Below are positions 1 to 11,515 of a stretch of DNA of 64,000 nt, in pieces. How positions within the stretch are numbered: the first letter of the stretch is position 1; each line of letters starts with the position of its first letter. Position numbers and translations under genes: made by a program. This DNA is from Rhizomys pruinosus (taxonomy: Eukaryota > Chordata > Mammalia > Rodentia > Spalacidae): assembly GCA_009823505.1 (NCBI GenBank), contig VZQC01012403.1, positions 191,680-255,679 of the forward strand. Direction: 5' to 3'. Under the pieces are notes generated by a model. It was not told the DNA's origin. It did not search any database and saw only the letters and a program-made list of their open reading frames with translations.

Positions 1-596
1 CCCAGTAAGCACTGTGTCCTGTCTTGATTTTCCTGTACTGGCCTCCATGATACAGCCTGGGTAGTTCAACAATGGCAGTCTGTACTCTGAAGAGGCTGAA
101 ACCCCAGTAGCTGCTCGTTCCACAAGCTGGATATCTCAGCAGTCCCCATCTGGCACTGAAGGATTGGAGGATTCTTGGAGAGTCATGAGTCTTCAGTCCC
201 TATTGGAAAAGCTGCATCTCATGTTTTTGAAGGATGGCAAAAGCAGTGGCAACCACAGGGTAGCTGCACTTGCCAGTAAGAATTGAAGACAGGCAAAACA
301 ACAGTGCTTTTTTGTTTATTTTTAATCTTTTTACTAAGATCTCAAGTTTTATACCTGAAGTACAATTTCTCAGGCCTTACTGATTATTTATTTCTGGTTA
401 TACTTTCCTTTTGTATCTTTAAGGCCACACAGCTATCCCAGATTAAACAAAGTTTTTGTTTTCTCAAGGTCAGTCGAGGATCTGGTCCTCAAGAGTCACT
501 CAGGTTTTGTGGGGGGAGGCTTTTGTGTGGCTTCTTTTGGCTTTTCATTTACCAGTTCCATCCACTCAAGGACAAAGTTAGGTCTTGATAGACCAG
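1..596. other. non-coding, nothing recognised
   Basis: No reading frame resembling a known protein and no repeat family I can name. AT-rich from about 300 onward. Probably diverged intergenic sequence. Confidence 0.5.
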
Positions 597-725
597 GCTT
601 TAAGACAGGGTCTCCTTTTAGTCCCAGCTGTCCTGTAGACCAGGCCGGTCTTTAACTCACAGAGATCCACTTGCCTCTGCCTTCTGAATGCTGGGATTAA
701 AGGTGTGTGCTACCACGCCCAGCTG
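597..725 (-). mobile_element. B1 SINE (7SL-derived), diverged
   Basis: Reverse complement of a rodent B1: the poly-T side and 'gacagggtctcc' come first, then the 'accaggc...ggtctttaactcacagagatcca' region and the 'gggattaaaggtgtg' head. Followed at 726-760 by a (TTTTA)-type run that is the tail of the next SINE. Confidence 0.85.
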
Positions 726-760
726 ATTTATTTTATTTTATTTTGTTTTATTTTATTTTT

Positions 761-906
761 TGGTCTTTTTGAGGCAGGGTCTCCCTACAGCCCCAGCTGT
801 CCTGAAACTCCCTATGTAGACCAGGCTGGCCTTAAACTCACAGAGATCCACCTGCCTCTGCCTCCTGAGTGCTAGGATTAAAGGGGTGTGCTAGTACACC
901 TGGCTG
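761..906 (-). mobile_element. B1 SINE
   Basis: Second minus-strand B1 directly after the first. It retains 'tttttgaggcagggtctcc', 'gaccaggctggcctta' and the head 'ggattaaaggggtg'. With 597-725 it makes a head-to-tail pair, probably successive insertions into A-rich tails. Confidence 0.88.
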
Positions 907-929
907 ATTTATTTTATTTAATTAATTAA

Positions 930-1105
930 TTAAATTTATTTTTAATTATGTGGGTATGTGCAAGTGAGTACAGGTGTCCGTGGAAGTCAGAGGCATCAGA
1001 TTCCCTATAATTAGAGCTGCAAACTGCTTTGGGATGTCCAGTGTGGTGCTGGGAACTGAACTTGGGTCTTCTGCAAGAGCAGTCTGTCCTTTAACTCTCC
1101 AGCCT
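930..1105 (-). mobile_element. B2-type SINE, old
   Basis: Reverse complement of a tRNA-derived B2-like SINE: AT-rich tail at 920-945, then 'ggaagtcagaggcatcagatt' in the body, a B-box-like 'gggaactgaacttgggtc' and 'tgcaagagcagt' near the pol III head. Diverged from the CpG-rich young copies elsewhere in the window. Confidence 0.7.
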
Positions 1106-1149
1106 AATCATTTTAAATGAAGGTTTAGCAGGTGAGAGGAACACGCTGT

Positions 1150-1530
1150 ATTTGTCTTACTAAATCTGGCTTATTTCGCTTGGCGTAATGATTTCTAGCT
1201 GCATCCATTTTCCTGACAATGTCAAGATTTTATTTTGCTTTATGACTGCATTGTCATGCATTGCATACCACATTTTAAAACCCCATTCATCTGGTAATAG
1301 ACATCAAGGCTGCTTTTATTTTATGACTATTGTGAAGAGTACAGCAGTATACAAGGATGTGAAAGTATCTCTGTGGTATATTGACTTAGGTCCTTTAGAA
1401 ACACACCCAAGAATGGTATAGCTGGGTCACATAGTGGTTCTATTTTTAGTTTTCTGAGGAGTCTCTACACCTCTCTACACTGACTTCCACAGTGACTCCA
1501 CACATTTGTACTGTGACCAGTGAATAAGGA
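1150..1530 (-). mobile_element. L1 ORF2 3' fragment (antisense), old
   Basis: Resembles the reverse complement of the L1 ORF2 C-terminal coding region: 'cttatttcgcttggcgtaatg', 'gaatggtatagctgggtcac' and 'actgacttccacagtgactcca' match the familiar antisense L1 pattern. Many substitutions, with no intact frame. Confidence 0.7.
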
Positions 1531-1744
1531 GCACCAAGGCAGGGCTGACGGTCGTTTGGGTTTTCCAGGGAGGAGCCTTCAAACATGACATCTTTCAGCC
1601 TAGTAAAAAAAATAAATAAAAAGAAATCATAAGCTGAAGATGCTAAAAGATATATATGCCATGCATATATGTATATTTGGAATGATGCTTAATTTTTGCA
1701 GTTGTTTAGACATCCTAGATATTTACCCCTATCTGTTACATAGT

Positions 1745-1870
1745 TGGCAAAGCTGTTTTCCCATTTTTTAGACTGTTTCTTTACTCTGGTAATTGTTTTC
1801 TTTGCCATGCAGAAGCCTTTAGATTTCATGAAATCCCACTTGTCAATTCTTGGGAGTTCCTGTGCCATAC
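1745..1870 (-). mobile_element. L1 ORF2 fragment (antisense), old
   Basis: The stretch 'tttgccatgcagaagccttt' followed by 'atcccacttgtcaattct' is the reverse complement of the ORF2 region that reads 'gacaaatgggacctcatc...agcttctgtac' in the intact L1 at 8601-8641. Probably the same ancient insertion as 1150-1530. Confidence 0.65.
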
Positions 1871-2034
1871 TGCACTATAACACCATTAGTATTAGTATCT
1901 GCACTATTACTATCTGGCTGTACCATGCTATTACTATATACCTATGGTAAAAAAGTAGCACAACGCTGGCCCTAAAACAGACATGGAGAACAATGACACA
2001 GAATAGAAGACCCTAAAAGAATCTCACATCGCTA

Positions 2035-2300
2035 TAGCTACCTGACTTTTGACAAAAAAATGTCAAAAACATATATTGGAGAAGAGACAGCCTCTTTAAC
2101 AAATGATGTTGGAAAAACTGAATCTCCACATGTAGTAGAATGAAACTAGATCCATATCTCTCACCTTGCTCCAAATCAATTTAAAATGAATCAAAGATCA
2201 TAATGTAAGACCTGAAACTTTGAAATTTCCTGAAAACAGTTTGAAAACATTGTTGAAACACTTCAAGGTGTAGCTGCAGGCAAGAACTTTCTGAAAATAA
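2035..2300 (+). mobile_element. L1 ORF2 fragment (sense), old
   Basis: Sense-strand remnant of L1 ORF2: 'gaaactagatccatatctctcaccttg' and 'aaatcaatttaaaatgaatcaaagatc' align by eye with the ORF2 segment at about 8416-8475 of the intact L1. Stop codons and indels throughout. Confidence 0.65.
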
Positions 2301-2550
2301 TTCCAGTAGAAAAAAGCCTTTCATTTTGGAAAGAATTTTATACTCACATATAACTTGCAGAAACAGTACAGTGTTCCTGTGTTCTTTTCATCCATTTTCC
2401 CTAGAGTAACTGAAGTGGAAGCTGACACTGCACAGTGCTGTTGCTGATATACAGACCTCTGATTTCCCACGTTTTCATTTCATGGGATGGCAACAGCTGT
2501 GTGGCATTTCACCGCATGTACAGATTTGTGTTAATCGTATTTCGGTCCAG

Positions 2551-2740
2551 GTGCAGCACTACCACTAGGAACCACTGGTCTGCTCTCCATCAGTTTGTTT
2601 TATTTTTACTGTTCGGGTGCAGCACTACCCCTAGGAACCACTGGTCTGCTCTCCATCAATTTTTTTTTTTCAGTTTGGGTGCAGCACTACCCCTAGGAAC
2701 CACTGGTCTGCTCTCCATCAATTTGTTTTATTTTGAGACT
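2551..2740 (+). repeat. tandem triplication, 62-66 bp unit
   Basis: Three near-identical copies begin with 'gtgcagcactacc' at 2551, 2617 and 2679, each with 'taggaaccactggtctgctc' and a T-rich tail. Length differs only through the T run. No family recognised for the unit. Confidence 0.9.
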
Positions 2741-2869
2741 TTTATCCATGAGATTATCGAGCCTATAAACTAATTTTTTTAAAGGCATTGAGTATTATTA
2801 AAGTGTTATAATTTGTTATTCAGATGCTTTAAAATATTAAGCACAGAGAGTTAACATTAATCATTAATG

Positions 2870-3190
2870 TTGGCTAAGGCTGCCTTCACAAAACACCACA
2901 GGCTGGGTGGTTTAAGCAACAGAAAATATTTTATCACAGTCTGTGGTCTAGATGTCCAAAGTCAGAATATCAACAGGCTGATTCCTTGACTGAAGCATGT
3001 AGATAGACTCCTTTTCCTTGTGTACCCATGTGCCTTTGCTCCCATGAACGATGAGCGCCGGAAGTGACCTGAGGCCAGAGGAAGGGAGGAAAAGCTATTT
3101 TCTGTTTTCTTTGTTTCCCCCAGGGACATTAATCCCATCAGATTCAAGTTCCTTTCTGACCCCATTTGATTTTTATTGCTCCCCTAGAAC
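2870..3190 (-). mobile_element. MLT1-like MaLR LTR (antisense)
   Basis: 'aaaacaccacaggctgggtggtttaagcaac' then 'atcacagtctgtggtctagatgtccaaag' is the usual reverse complement of the 3' part of an MLT1-type LTR. Old and diverged. Confidence 0.6.
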
Positions 3191-3234
3191 CTTCATCCCT
3201 AACTACACCTGGGCTTGGGGTTAGGGCTTTAATA

Positions 3235-3660
3235 CAAGAATTTTGGGGGTTTGGGAGTGACAAGGGTTCAGGGATATGTCACTATATGTACATGTCAGAT
3301 CTGACTTGTGCATTCATCTGCTGCCCGACATTGGGCTACCTCTGCCTTTTGCTCATTGTGCATAATATTATATCAACGTGGGTGTGCACACATCTGTTCA
3401 AGCTCTCTTCTTCTCCTCGTTTTGGATCCATATCCGGAAGTGGGATTGCTGGGTCCACATGGTAATTCCACTTTCAGTGTTTTGAAGAACCACCATACCA
3501 TTTTCCACCAAAACATTCTTCATCCCCACCAGCAGTGCACAAAGCTTCCAGTTTCTCTGCACCCTGGTCATACTTGGCCATGCTAATGGGTGTGACATCT
3601 CATTGTGGTTTTGATCTGTTCCCTAATGATCAGCGATATTGAACATCTTTCCATGTACTT
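3235..3660 (-). mobile_element. L1 ORF2 3' fragment (antisense), old
   Basis: Typical antisense L1 wording: 'agtgggattgctgggtccacatggtaattcc', 'accataccattttccacc', 'ccaccagcagtgcac', 'ttgaacatctttccatgtac'. Belongs to an older mammalian L1, not to the young element at 5.5 kb. Confidence 0.8.
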
Positions 3661-3866
3661 TATTTATTTTTTTTATGTGTATGAATGTACTGTCTGCATG
3701 TAGATCTGTGCACCCGTGTAGGGCAATGCTGCAGAGGTCAGAAGAGGGTGTTGGATTACCTTGGAACTGGAGTTAAAGACGGTTCTCAGCCACCATGTGG
3801 GTGCTGGGGATCGAGCCTGGGTCCTCTGCAAGAGCACTCGGTGCTCTTAACCACTAGGCCCTCCAC
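3661..3866 (-). mobile_element. B2-type SINE
   Basis: Reverse complement of the window's B2 type: AT-rich tail, 'gtatgaatgtactgtctgcatgta', 'gaggtcagaagagggtgt', B-box region 'gggatcgagcctgggtcc', then 'tcttaaccactaggcc'. It inserted beside the antisense L1 fragment. Lacks the 17-bp internal duplication seen in other copies. Confidence 0.92.
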
Positions 3867-4675
3867 ATACTTTATTAGAGGACATTGTTTTCAATGTGGA
3901 AAAAGCTTTGCTAGTGGGGACCCTACAAACACAAGGCAGAGGAGTGCACAGTTTATTGTGATGATGTCTTATTAACTTTGGGACAATTTATAAAGAGGAG
4001 ATGGCGCGCCAACCTGCCTATCTTGGCAAAGTGATCTGAGGTAAGTCATAAGCTTAAAACACGGCCTTATGAACTTTCTCTGCACTGGGTCCTTTTGCCC
4101 AACTTATAATAAGAAACAATATCTCCAGCCTTCCCTCTTCTTCCTTGGGATCTTTGTAGGGGTTCAGAGTCATGCGTGCAGACATGGCCCTTTTTCTTTT
4201 TTCTCTGGAATAGACACAGGCCATTTTAATCAATGTTGGCATTCACAGAAAAAATTATCTACTTCCCGGTGCCCACATCTTGGCAGCTTCAAAGTCAAGG
4301 AACAAAGAATTAGGGCACTGCCCAGACCACCCACCCAGGCTGATAGGACCATCTTTTAGCAAAGAACTGGGTTCACTATTACTGAGACACGGCCCTTCTT
4401 ATGTGAACCACAACACATCTCTCACCCGGTTTACTTTTTAATTTTCTCCTGTGAATTATGCATGTTGAGAAGTGTTCCCAGTCACTGTGTGTGGTCTTAA
4501 GCAGTGTGACTCCATTTCCTCCACTGGCATGCACCACCTCCAGAGACTTCCTTCCAATCAGCTTTGGTGCAGATTCTTCAATTGTTTCTTCCTTATAAAT
4601 GATCTCCGGTGCTTCTCCAAGACAGCCTTGGAGTGAAGGCAGCACTTTGCCCAATGACTTTCGTTGGTTCTTTAT

Positions 4676-4680
<5 letters not shown>
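3867..4680. other. non-coding, largely unassigned
   Basis: No supported gene. A short stretch at 3887-3955 resembles a decayed C2H2 zinc-finger codon pattern (see findings). The rest is not recognised. Confidence 0.45.

Positions 4681-4720
<40 letters not shown>
4681..4720. repeat. (TG)n microsatellite
   Basis: Uninterrupted TG dinucleotides. They create spurious reading frames of alternating Cys-Val and His-Thr. Confidence 0.98.
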
Positions 4721-4721
<1 letters not shown>

Positions 4722-4934
4722 AGGTATGTGGGGGTGCATGTCCCCATGTGTGGAGGGAAGGGCCAGGGAACTACGTTGGACGTCCTGTGCTAACACTCTC
4801 TGCCTTATTCCCCGGGAGCAGTATTTCTCACTGAACCTGAGCCAGGCTGGAGTCCAGTGAGCCCCAGCGATTCCCCGTCTCCATCTGCCTCAGCACAGTG
4901 GCTATGGGATCAAGTGAGACCATGCCAGATTTTC

Positions 4935-5161
4935 TTTATTTTTAATTTTTATTTACTTTTTATGTGTATGAATGTACTGTCTGCATGTAGGTCTGTGCAC
5001 CCCCATGTAGGGCAATGTTGCAGAGGTCAGAAGAGGGTGTCAGATTCCTCTGGAACTGGAGTTAAAGACGGTTCTCAGCTGCCACGTGGGTGCTGGGGAT
5101 CGAACCCCGGTCCTCTGCAAGAGCAGTTGGCACTCTTAACCACTAGGCCATCTCTCCAGCC
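4935..5161 (-). mobile_element. B2-type SINE
   Basis: Minus-strand B2: A-rich tail side at 4935-4965, 'gtatgaatgtactgtctgcatgta', 'gcagaggtcagaagagggtgtcag', B box 'gggatcgaaccccggtcc', head 'aaccactaggccatctctccagcc'. Confidence 0.93.
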
Positions 5162-5164
5162 ATC

Positions 5165-5242
5165 CATGCCCAACTTTCTATGTGAGTTCTGGGAATTTGA
5201 ACTCAGGCCATCAGGCTCTTGCTGCTGAGCCGTCTCTCCAGC
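5165..5242 (-). mobile_element. SINE 5' fragment (B2/B4-like)
   Basis: Short minus-strand fragment, 'ttgaactcaggccatcaggctc' then 'gctgagccgtctctccagcc', abutting the preceding B2. Only the tRNA-like head is present. Confidence 0.65.
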
Positions 5243-5340
5243 CTTCCACATTATGTTTAGAGACAAGGTCTCTCACTGAACTTGCACTTACCAATTTGCC
5301 TTGCCTGGTCCTGTTTCTACAACATTTTTTTTCTTTTTTC

Positions 5341-5483
5341 TTTTTGGTCTTTTTGAGATAGGGTTTCCCTGTAGCCTCAGCTGGCTTGGAACTTGCTATG
5401 TGGACCAGGCTGGCCTTGAACTCACAGAGTGAGCCTCTGTCTCCCAAGTGCTGGGATGAAATGTGAGCATCACTGCACCTGGC
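5341..5483 (-). mobile_element. B1 SINE
   Basis: Minus-strand B1: 'tttttgagatagggtttccctgtagcctcagctgg', 'ccaggctggccttgaactcacag', head 'gctgggatgaaatgtgag'. It ends a few bases before the L1 5' end, so no ORF1 sequence can lie between the two. Confidence 0.88.
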
Positions 5484-5499
5484 AAGGACTATCACTTAA

Positions 5500-8400
5500 A
5501 AAAAACAACAACAAGAAATCAATAAAAGCATAACTGCAGAAGTAGAAACCTAAACCCAAACCACAAATGTATAATAAGGCAAAAGGAAGCAACACAAACC
5601 TATCAGTCATAACCTTAAATATGAATGGACTAAATTCCCCAATCAAAAGACATAGACTAGGAGATTGGATTAGGAAACAGAACCCATTGATATGCTGTCT
5701 ACAAGAAACACATCTTACCTTCAAGGACAGGCACAACCTTAAAGTGAAAGGATGGAAAAAAATATTCCAAGCAAATGGTACCAAAAAGAAAGCAGGTGTT
5801 GCTATTTTAATATCAGACAAAATAGACTTCAAAGTAAAAGAAATCAGAAGAGACAAAGAAGGCCATTACATTTTTATCAAAGGAACAATTCACCAAGAAG
5901 ATTTCACAATTATGAATATATATGCCCCAAATTCTGGTGCACCAAACTTTATAAAGACAATTCTCCAGGACCACAAGTCACAGACTAACCCCAGTACACT
6001 CATAGTGGGAGATTTCAATACCCCACTGAGTCCTTTGGATAGGTCAACAGGACAAAAAATAAACAGAGAGACATCTGAACTGAACGATATGATACACCAA
6101 ATGGACCTCATAGACCTCTACCGAACATTCCATCCTAATACCAGAGAATACACTTTCTACTCAGCACCCCACGGAACATTCTCCAAAATTGACCACATCC
6201 TGGGACACAGAAGAAACCTCTACAAATACAAAAAGATTGAAATAATTTCATGCATCCTGTCAGACCACAGTGCAATGAAGCTCAACATCAACACCAGGAC
6301 AAGCCCTCCTGCCTACAAGAACACATGGAGACTAAACAACACACTCTTGAATAATGAATGGGTCAAGGAAGAGATAAAGAAAGAAATAAAAACATTCCTG
6401 GAACTGAATGACAATGACAATACAACACAACAAAACCTATGGGATACCTTAAAAGCAGTCCTAAGAGGGAAATTTATAGCCCTGGGTGCCTACATTAGAA
6501 AAACAGAAAGAGCACAAGTGAATGATCTAACACTACAGCTAAAAGCACTTGAGAGGCAACAACAGATGAACCCTAAACGCAACAGACAGGAAGAAATAAC
6601 AAAAATCAGAGCAGAAATCAATGAAATAGAAACAAAGAAAACAATACAAAAAATCAATGAAGCCAAAAGTTGGTTCTTTGAAAGAATAAACAAGATAGAC
6701 AGACCTCTAGCCCAGTTAACAAAAAGAAAGAAGGAACAACTCCAAATCAATACAATCTGTGATGAAAAGGGAAATATCACAACGGACAAGGAAAAGATCA
6801 AGAAAATTATATGGGAATATTACAAGAACCTATATTCTACCAAGTTTGAAAATCTAGAAGAAATGGATGAATATCTGAAATCTTGGGAATCACCAAAGCT
6901 TGGCCAAGAGGAGACCAGCAGCTTAAACAGACCCATAACATATGAAGAAATAGAGGATGTAGTAAGAAGCCTCCCAACTAAAAAAAGCCCAGGCCCAGAC
7001 GGTTTCACAGCAGAATTCTATAAAACATTTCAAAAAGACCTACAACCATTATTTCTGAAACTGTTTAGAAGTATACAATCAGAGGGAACTCTCCCAAATT
7101 CCTTCTATGAAGCCAACATCACTCTATTACCAAAACCAGGCAAAGATACAACTAAAAAGGAGAATTATAGACCCATCTCCCTCATGAACACAGATGCCAA
7201 AATTCTAAACAGAATACTGGCAAATCGCATACAGACCCACATCAAGAAGATCATCCATCATGACCAAGTTGGATTCATACCAGAGATGCAGGGATGGTTC
7301 AACATACGAAAATCAATAAACATCATCAAACACATAAACGGAATCAAAGACAAAAACCACACCATCATCTCAATTGATGCTGAAAAAGCCTTTGACAAAA
7401 TCCAGCATCCCTTCATGCTTAAAGTCCTAGAAGGAATTGGATTGGAGGGATCATTCCTCAATGTAATCAAAGCCATATACAGGAAACCCACAGCCAATAT
7501 CATCCTAAATGGGGAAATGACAGAAACATTCCCTTTAAAGGTAGGAACTCGGCAAGGCTGCCCCCTATCACCACTCCTCTTCAATATAGTGCTTGAAACA
7601 CTTGCTAGAGCAATAAGGCAAGAAAAGGATATTAAAGGAGTACTAATTGGAAAAGAGGAAGTCAAACTATCCCTATTTGCTGATGATATGATTGTTTACT
7701 TAAGGGATGCAAAAAACTCCACCAGAAAACTCCTAGAAACGATTAACAGCTTCAGCAAAGTGGCAGGATACAAAATTAACCTTAGAAAATCAATGGCCTT
7801 TCTTTACACCAAGAACAAGCAACTGGAGAAAGAATTCAAAGAGACCTTCCCACTCACAATAGCCTCAAAAACAATAAGATACCTAGGAACAAACCTAACC
7901 AAAGACACCAAAGACCTCTACAACAAAAATTTTAAACCCTTAAAGAAAGAAATTGAAGAAGACCTCAGAAGATGGAAAAACCTCCCATGCTCATGGATTG
8001 GGAAAATTAACATTGTAAAAATGTCCATTTTACCAAAACTCTTGTATAGATTTAATGCAATCCCAATCAAAATCCCCAAGAGTTTCTTCACAGGCTTGGA
8101 AACAAAAGTTCTTAAATTCATTTGGAGAAACAAAAGACCCCGAATAGCCAAATCAATCCTGAGTGAAAAGAGCTACACAGGAGGGATCTCTATACCAGAT
8201 TTTAAACTATACTACAGGGCTATAGTCATAAAAACAGCCTGGTACTGGCACAAAAACAGACCTGTTGACCAATGGAACAAAACCGAAGATCCAAATCTGA
8301 GCACATACAATTTCAGCCATCTCATATTTGACAAGGGGGCCAAGAAACCACAATGGAGAAAAGACAGCATCTTCAGCAAGTGGTGTTGGCAAAACTGGAT

Positions 8401-9960
8401 CACCACTTGTAGAAGAATGAAATTAAACCCCTACCTCTCACCCTGTACAAAAGTCAACTCCAGATGGATTAAAGACCTCAACGTGAAACCCCAAACTCTG
8501 AAGGTGATAGAAGAAAAAGTTGGCAGCAGACTACAAGACATAGGCGTAGGAAAAGACTTCCTAAATCAGACAGCAGCTGCACAAGAATTAAGGTCGACAA
8601 TTGACAAATGGGACCTCATCAAACTCAAAAGCTTCTGTACATCAAAAGAAACAATCAAGGAAGTGAAGAGAAATCCCACAGAGTGGGAGGAAACCTTCAC
8701 TGCAGATACATCTGACAAAGCATTGATTTCCAGAATATATAAACTACTCAAAAAACAAAGAAAAAAGAAAACAAACGACCCGCTCAATAGATGGAGCAAA
8801 GAACTGAACAGAGACTTCACAAGCGAGGAATTAGAGATGTCTGAGAAACACCTCAAGAACTGCTCAACATCACTAATCATTAAGGAAATGCAAATCAAAA
8901 CCACTTTAAGATATCATCTTACTCCAGTAAGACTGGCTAGGATCAAGAAAACAAATGATACCAAGTGCTGGAGAGGTTGTGGGGAAAGGGGAACACTCAT
9001 CCACTGCTGGTGGGAATGTAAACTCGTACAGCCACTATGGAAAGCAGTGTGGAGAACCCTTGGAAGACTTGGAATGAACTTGCCACCCGACCCAGCCATA
9101 CCACTCCTGGGCATGTACCCTCAAGACTCACGCCACCACAGAGATACATGCACGGCCATGTTTATTTCAGCTCTCTTCACAATAGCAAGGAGCTGGAACC
9201 AACCCAAATGCCCCTCAACTGATGAGTGGATAGAGAAAATGTGGTACATCTGCACAATGGAGTTCTATGCAGCAGTAAAGAAAGATGACATCATGAGCTT
9301 TGCAGGAAAATGGCTGGAGCTAGAGGACATCATGCTGAGTGAAGTGACACAGTCCCAGAATAACAAACGACGATTGGTATCCCTCATCTGTGGATGCTAG
9401 TGCCAATTACCTAGTTATCGTTGCTATTTTCAACACTGCCCAGAGAAGCTTCTTTCTGCAATGTGCAGCAGTCAAAGAAGAGGCTCAGAATTGGTCAAAG
9501 TGCTCAGAGTAAGTGACTGTCGAGTGCTCACCTCTGAATGAGACAGTTAAATCAACCCCCACAAGACTCAGAACAATTTGGAAGAAGAATCAGAAAGAAT
9601 GGAAGAACCAGAATGGAGGAGAGCTTTACAATGCTGTATTCTGGATGGGACATGATATAGGCAGCTGCACTCATGAGCTCAATGCATTGTATGGTTAACC
9701 ACACAAGATGGAGCTGAGAGGGTCAGTCAACATTCCAGTAAGCAGCACTAACTGGACTCAGCACTAACTGGACTCAGTGAAGAGAACAAGAGCGAGAGTG
9801 AGAGCGGGGTGGGGGGGAGAAAGGAGACATGAGGTGGGAAGAGGACATGTGAGGGACGAGGAGGTAGTGTGGGAGTGAAAATTTTGGGTAGATATGACCA
9901 AGATGAAATTGTCAAAGGATGAATGATTTTTCCATTAAAAAGAAAAGAAATTTGAAAACA
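5500..9960 (+). mobile_element. LINE-1, 5'-truncated, ORF2 intact
   Basis: An autonomous non-LTR retrotransposon missing its 5' UTR and ORF1. The 5' end lies between the B1 ending at 5483 and the ORF2 start at 5567. The 3' UTR (9401-about 9960) has a 16-bp direct duplication near 9748-9779, a G-rich polypurine stretch at 9782-9870 as in rodent L1s, and an A-rich end around 9935-9980. A weak target-site-duplication candidate is 'aaggactat' (about 5484) against 'aaagactat' (about 9976), differing at one base; the exact ends are uncertain. The absence of stops over 3.8 kb suggests a fairly young insertion. Confidence 0.9.
5567..9400 (+). CDS. L1 ORF2 protein (endonuclease/reverse transcriptase)
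   Basis: A 1277-residue frame, close to the usual 1275-1281 residues of L1 ORF2p. In the family this protein nicks target DNA and reverse-transcribes L1 RNA in place. An apurinic-type endonuclease domain occupies about residues 10-240, with the expected catalytic and binding residues: N18, E47 (QETHL), Y119 (NIYAPN), D149 and N151 (GDFNTP), D209, D233 and H234 (SDH). The reverse transcriptase spans about 490-780 and has the FADD box at 704-707. A CCHC knuckle lies near the C-terminus (C1134, C1138, H1146, C1151). The start is the first ATG of the frame; the N-terminal few residues differ from mouse ORF2 as I know it, so the true initiation site is uncertain. No ORF1 and no L1 promoter accompany it, so expression would need an outside promoter. 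Confidence 0.93.
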   Translation: MYNKAKGSNTNLSVITLNMNGLNSPIKRHRLGDWIRKQNPLICCLQETHLTFKDRHNLKVKGWKKIFQANGTKKKAGVAILISDKIDFKVKEIRRDKEGHYIFIKGTIHQEDFTIMNIYAPNSGAPNFIKTILQDHKSQTNPSTLIVGDFNTPLSPLDRSTGQKINRETSELNDMIHQMDLIDLYRTFHPNTREYTFYSAPHGTFSKIDHILGHRRNLYKYKKIEIISCILSDHSAMKLNINTRTSPPAYKNTWRLNNTLLNNEWVKEEIKKEIKTFLELNDNDNTTQQNLWDTLKAVLRGKFIALGAYIRKTERAQVNDLTLQLKALERQQQMNPKRNRQEEITKIRAEINEIETKKTIQKINEAKSWFFERINKIDRPLAQLTKRKKEQLQINTICDEKGNITTDKEKIKKIIWEYYKNLYSTKFENLEEMDEYLKSWESPKLGQEETSSLNRPITYEEIEDVVRSLPTKKSPGPDGFTAEFYKTFQKDLQPLFLKLFRSIQSEGTLPNSFYEANITLLPKPGKDTTKKENYRPISLMNTDAKILNRILANRIQTHIKKIIHHDQVGFIPEMQGWFNIRKSINIIKHINGIKDKNHTIISIDAEKAFDKIQHPFMLKVLEGIGLEGSFLNVIKAIYRKPTANIILNGEMTETFPLKVGTRQGCPLSPLLFNIVLETLARAIRQEKDIKGVLIGKEEVKLSLFADDMIVYLRDAKNSTRKLLETINSFSKVAGYKINLRKSMAFLYTKNKQLEKEFKETFPLTIASKTIRYLGTNLTKDTKDLYNKNFKPLKKEIEEDLRRWKNLPCSWIGKINIVKMSILPKLLYRFNAIPIKIPKSFFTGLETKVLKFIWRNKRPRIAKSILSEKSYTGGISIPDFKLYYRAIVIKTAWYWHKNRPVDQWNKTEDPNLSTYNFSHLIFDKGAKKPQWRKDSIFSKWCWQNWITTCRRMKLNPYLSPCTKVNSRWIKDLNVKPQTLKVIEEKVGSRLQDIGVGKDFLNQTAAAQELRSTIDKWDLIKLKSFCTSKETIKEVKRNPTEWEETFTADTSDKALISRIYKLLKKQRKKKTNDPLNRWSKELNRDFTSEELEMSEKHLKNCSTSLIIKEMQIKTTLRYHLTPVRLARIKKTNDTKCWRGCGERGTLIHCWWECKLVQPLWKAVWRTLGRLGMNLPPDPAIPLLGMYPQDSRHHRDTCTAMFISALFTIARSWNQPKCPSTDEWIEKMWYICTMEFYAAVKKDDIMSFAGKWLELEDIMLSEVTQSQNNKRRLVSLICGC

Positions 9961-10089
9961 ACAACAGCAACAATAAAGACTATTTTCTGGTTGAACACAA
10001 ACATTTCTGCATTGATAAAGATGTTGCTACTAACATTCTTGGATTTAAAGTGTGCATTCATTGACAAATGTTAGAAAGTCTAACTTTGG

Positions 10090-10345
10090 TTCAAAAAACT
10101 TGATTTAGGGGTGCCCATCACACATGTATTTATATTAAGAGTCACTGTGTCCCATAGAAAAAAGTGACGTATTCACATAGCTTTAATAAAAAATAAATTA
10201 AAAAAGAAAAAAGTGACAAATGTTTGAAGTGATGGATATACCAATTACCCTGATCATGTATATTGAAATTTCATTGTCCCCATAAATATGTATTGTCATT
10301 ATGTGTCAATTAAAATTAAAATAATGAAAATGACAACAATAAAAA
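10090..10345 (+). mobile_element. old mammalian L1 3' end
   Basis: 'gtgatggatataccaattaccctgat' and 'ccataaatatgtattgtcattatgtgtcaatt' match the well-known L1M/L1P-type 3' UTR ending. Independent of the young L1 just upstream. The left limit is a guess. Confidence 0.7.
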
Positions 10346-10614
10346 AATAGTCAATGTAGTCCTAGGTGAAAAGAAAAAAGGGTGAGCCCGGAGGACAGGA
10401 GGAGGGAAGGGGGGTACACAGAGTGGGGATCATAACTGGGAGTTTGTGAACAGGTCTCTTTCAAGGGGAGGCGGTAGTGTTGGGAGTGTCAGGCGTGGCT
10501 GTGAGCCTTGTCTGTGACTATGAAATAAAGATTATTCATGGGTGCTGCCTAAGTGCCAGGCGTTCTGCCAGCTCCTTCTCACCAACTAATTCTGATGCTT
10601 TTATAAGCTAGTGT
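10346..10614. other. non-coding, nothing recognised
   Basis: G-rich purine stretch near 10390-10420, otherwise unassigned. A short MIR-like piece may lie near 10540-10605. Confidence 0.4.
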
Positions 10615-10870
10615 CTTAGTCCACTTTGTGTTGCTGCTATAATGAAATACCTGAGACTGAGTAATTTGGAAAGAATAGCAATTCATTGGCTCAGGATCGC
10701 TCAGACTGAGAGTTTAAGTTCCGGAGCAGGAGCATCATGGTAGAAATCATTGAGTACTGTTCGTGAAGAGAGGCTAGGGATGTGAGCATGGGAGTGAGTC
10801 ACAGATGCTTTGTAACAAACCCCTTCTTGTGATAAGGACCTGAATCAGAGCTCTTATCACCTGCTAAGGT
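10615..10870 (-). mobile_element. MaLR LTR (antisense)
   Basis: 'cttagtccactttgtgttgctgctataatgaaatacctgagactgagtaattt' has the classic reverse-complemented 3' end of MST/MLT1-type LTRs. The downstream portion is diverged. Confidence 0.65.
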
Positions 10871-11234
10871 GCCCTCACTGCAGTAGGATTTGATCTCCAA
10901 TGCTGGAGAGCCACAAGGCTGCCATGTAGATGTGTATTAATCTTACATGTATTAGGAAATGGGTGACTGTACAGCAGACCTTTGAGGTAGGTTCCTTTTA
11001 GAATATTTGATTTGATTGAAAAGCAAGTTGGTTTAAAGCAAAGTATTGAACACACTACTGTGTGTTCAAGGTGCGTTGCTGGGCAGAGGGCAGCTGAGCT
11101 AGGAGTGATGGACTTTCCTGCCAGAGTGGGATGTGTTTCACTATGGACCTTTTGGGAACTGCAGGGTAATGCCACACTTTGAAGGCCAGGCGGGGTACCA
11201 GGATGCTGTGGAACAGGTGGTGTCCCCAAAGTCC

Positions 11235-11515
11235 ATGTGTTAGGGACTTGCTGCCCAGGCTTGCACTATGAGGGGGTGGTATGGATCATCAAGTTCCCAG
11301 TAAATATCCTTAGATCACGACGGAGGGGGATTATGGGACCTCAGACTCCAGGATCTTCCCACTGACTGACTTCCGTAATGGGGTACTGCCCTTGCCAGAG
11401 CAGTGAGGCTGCTGGATCATGGACTTGAACCTTCAGAACTACGAGCCAGAATAAACTCCTTTACTTCCTAAGTATGCAATGCCAGGCATTTTGTTATAGT
11501 TATGTAAAACTGATG
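11235..11515 (+). mobile_element. MLT1-like MaLR LTR (sense)
   Basis: Sense orientation: 'ccatgtgttagggacttgct', then 'gaacttcagaactacgagccagaataaactcctt' and 'ttttgttatagttatgtaaaactgatgc'. This is the typical MaLR LTR 3' end with its embedded AATAAA-like signal. Confidence 0.65.
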
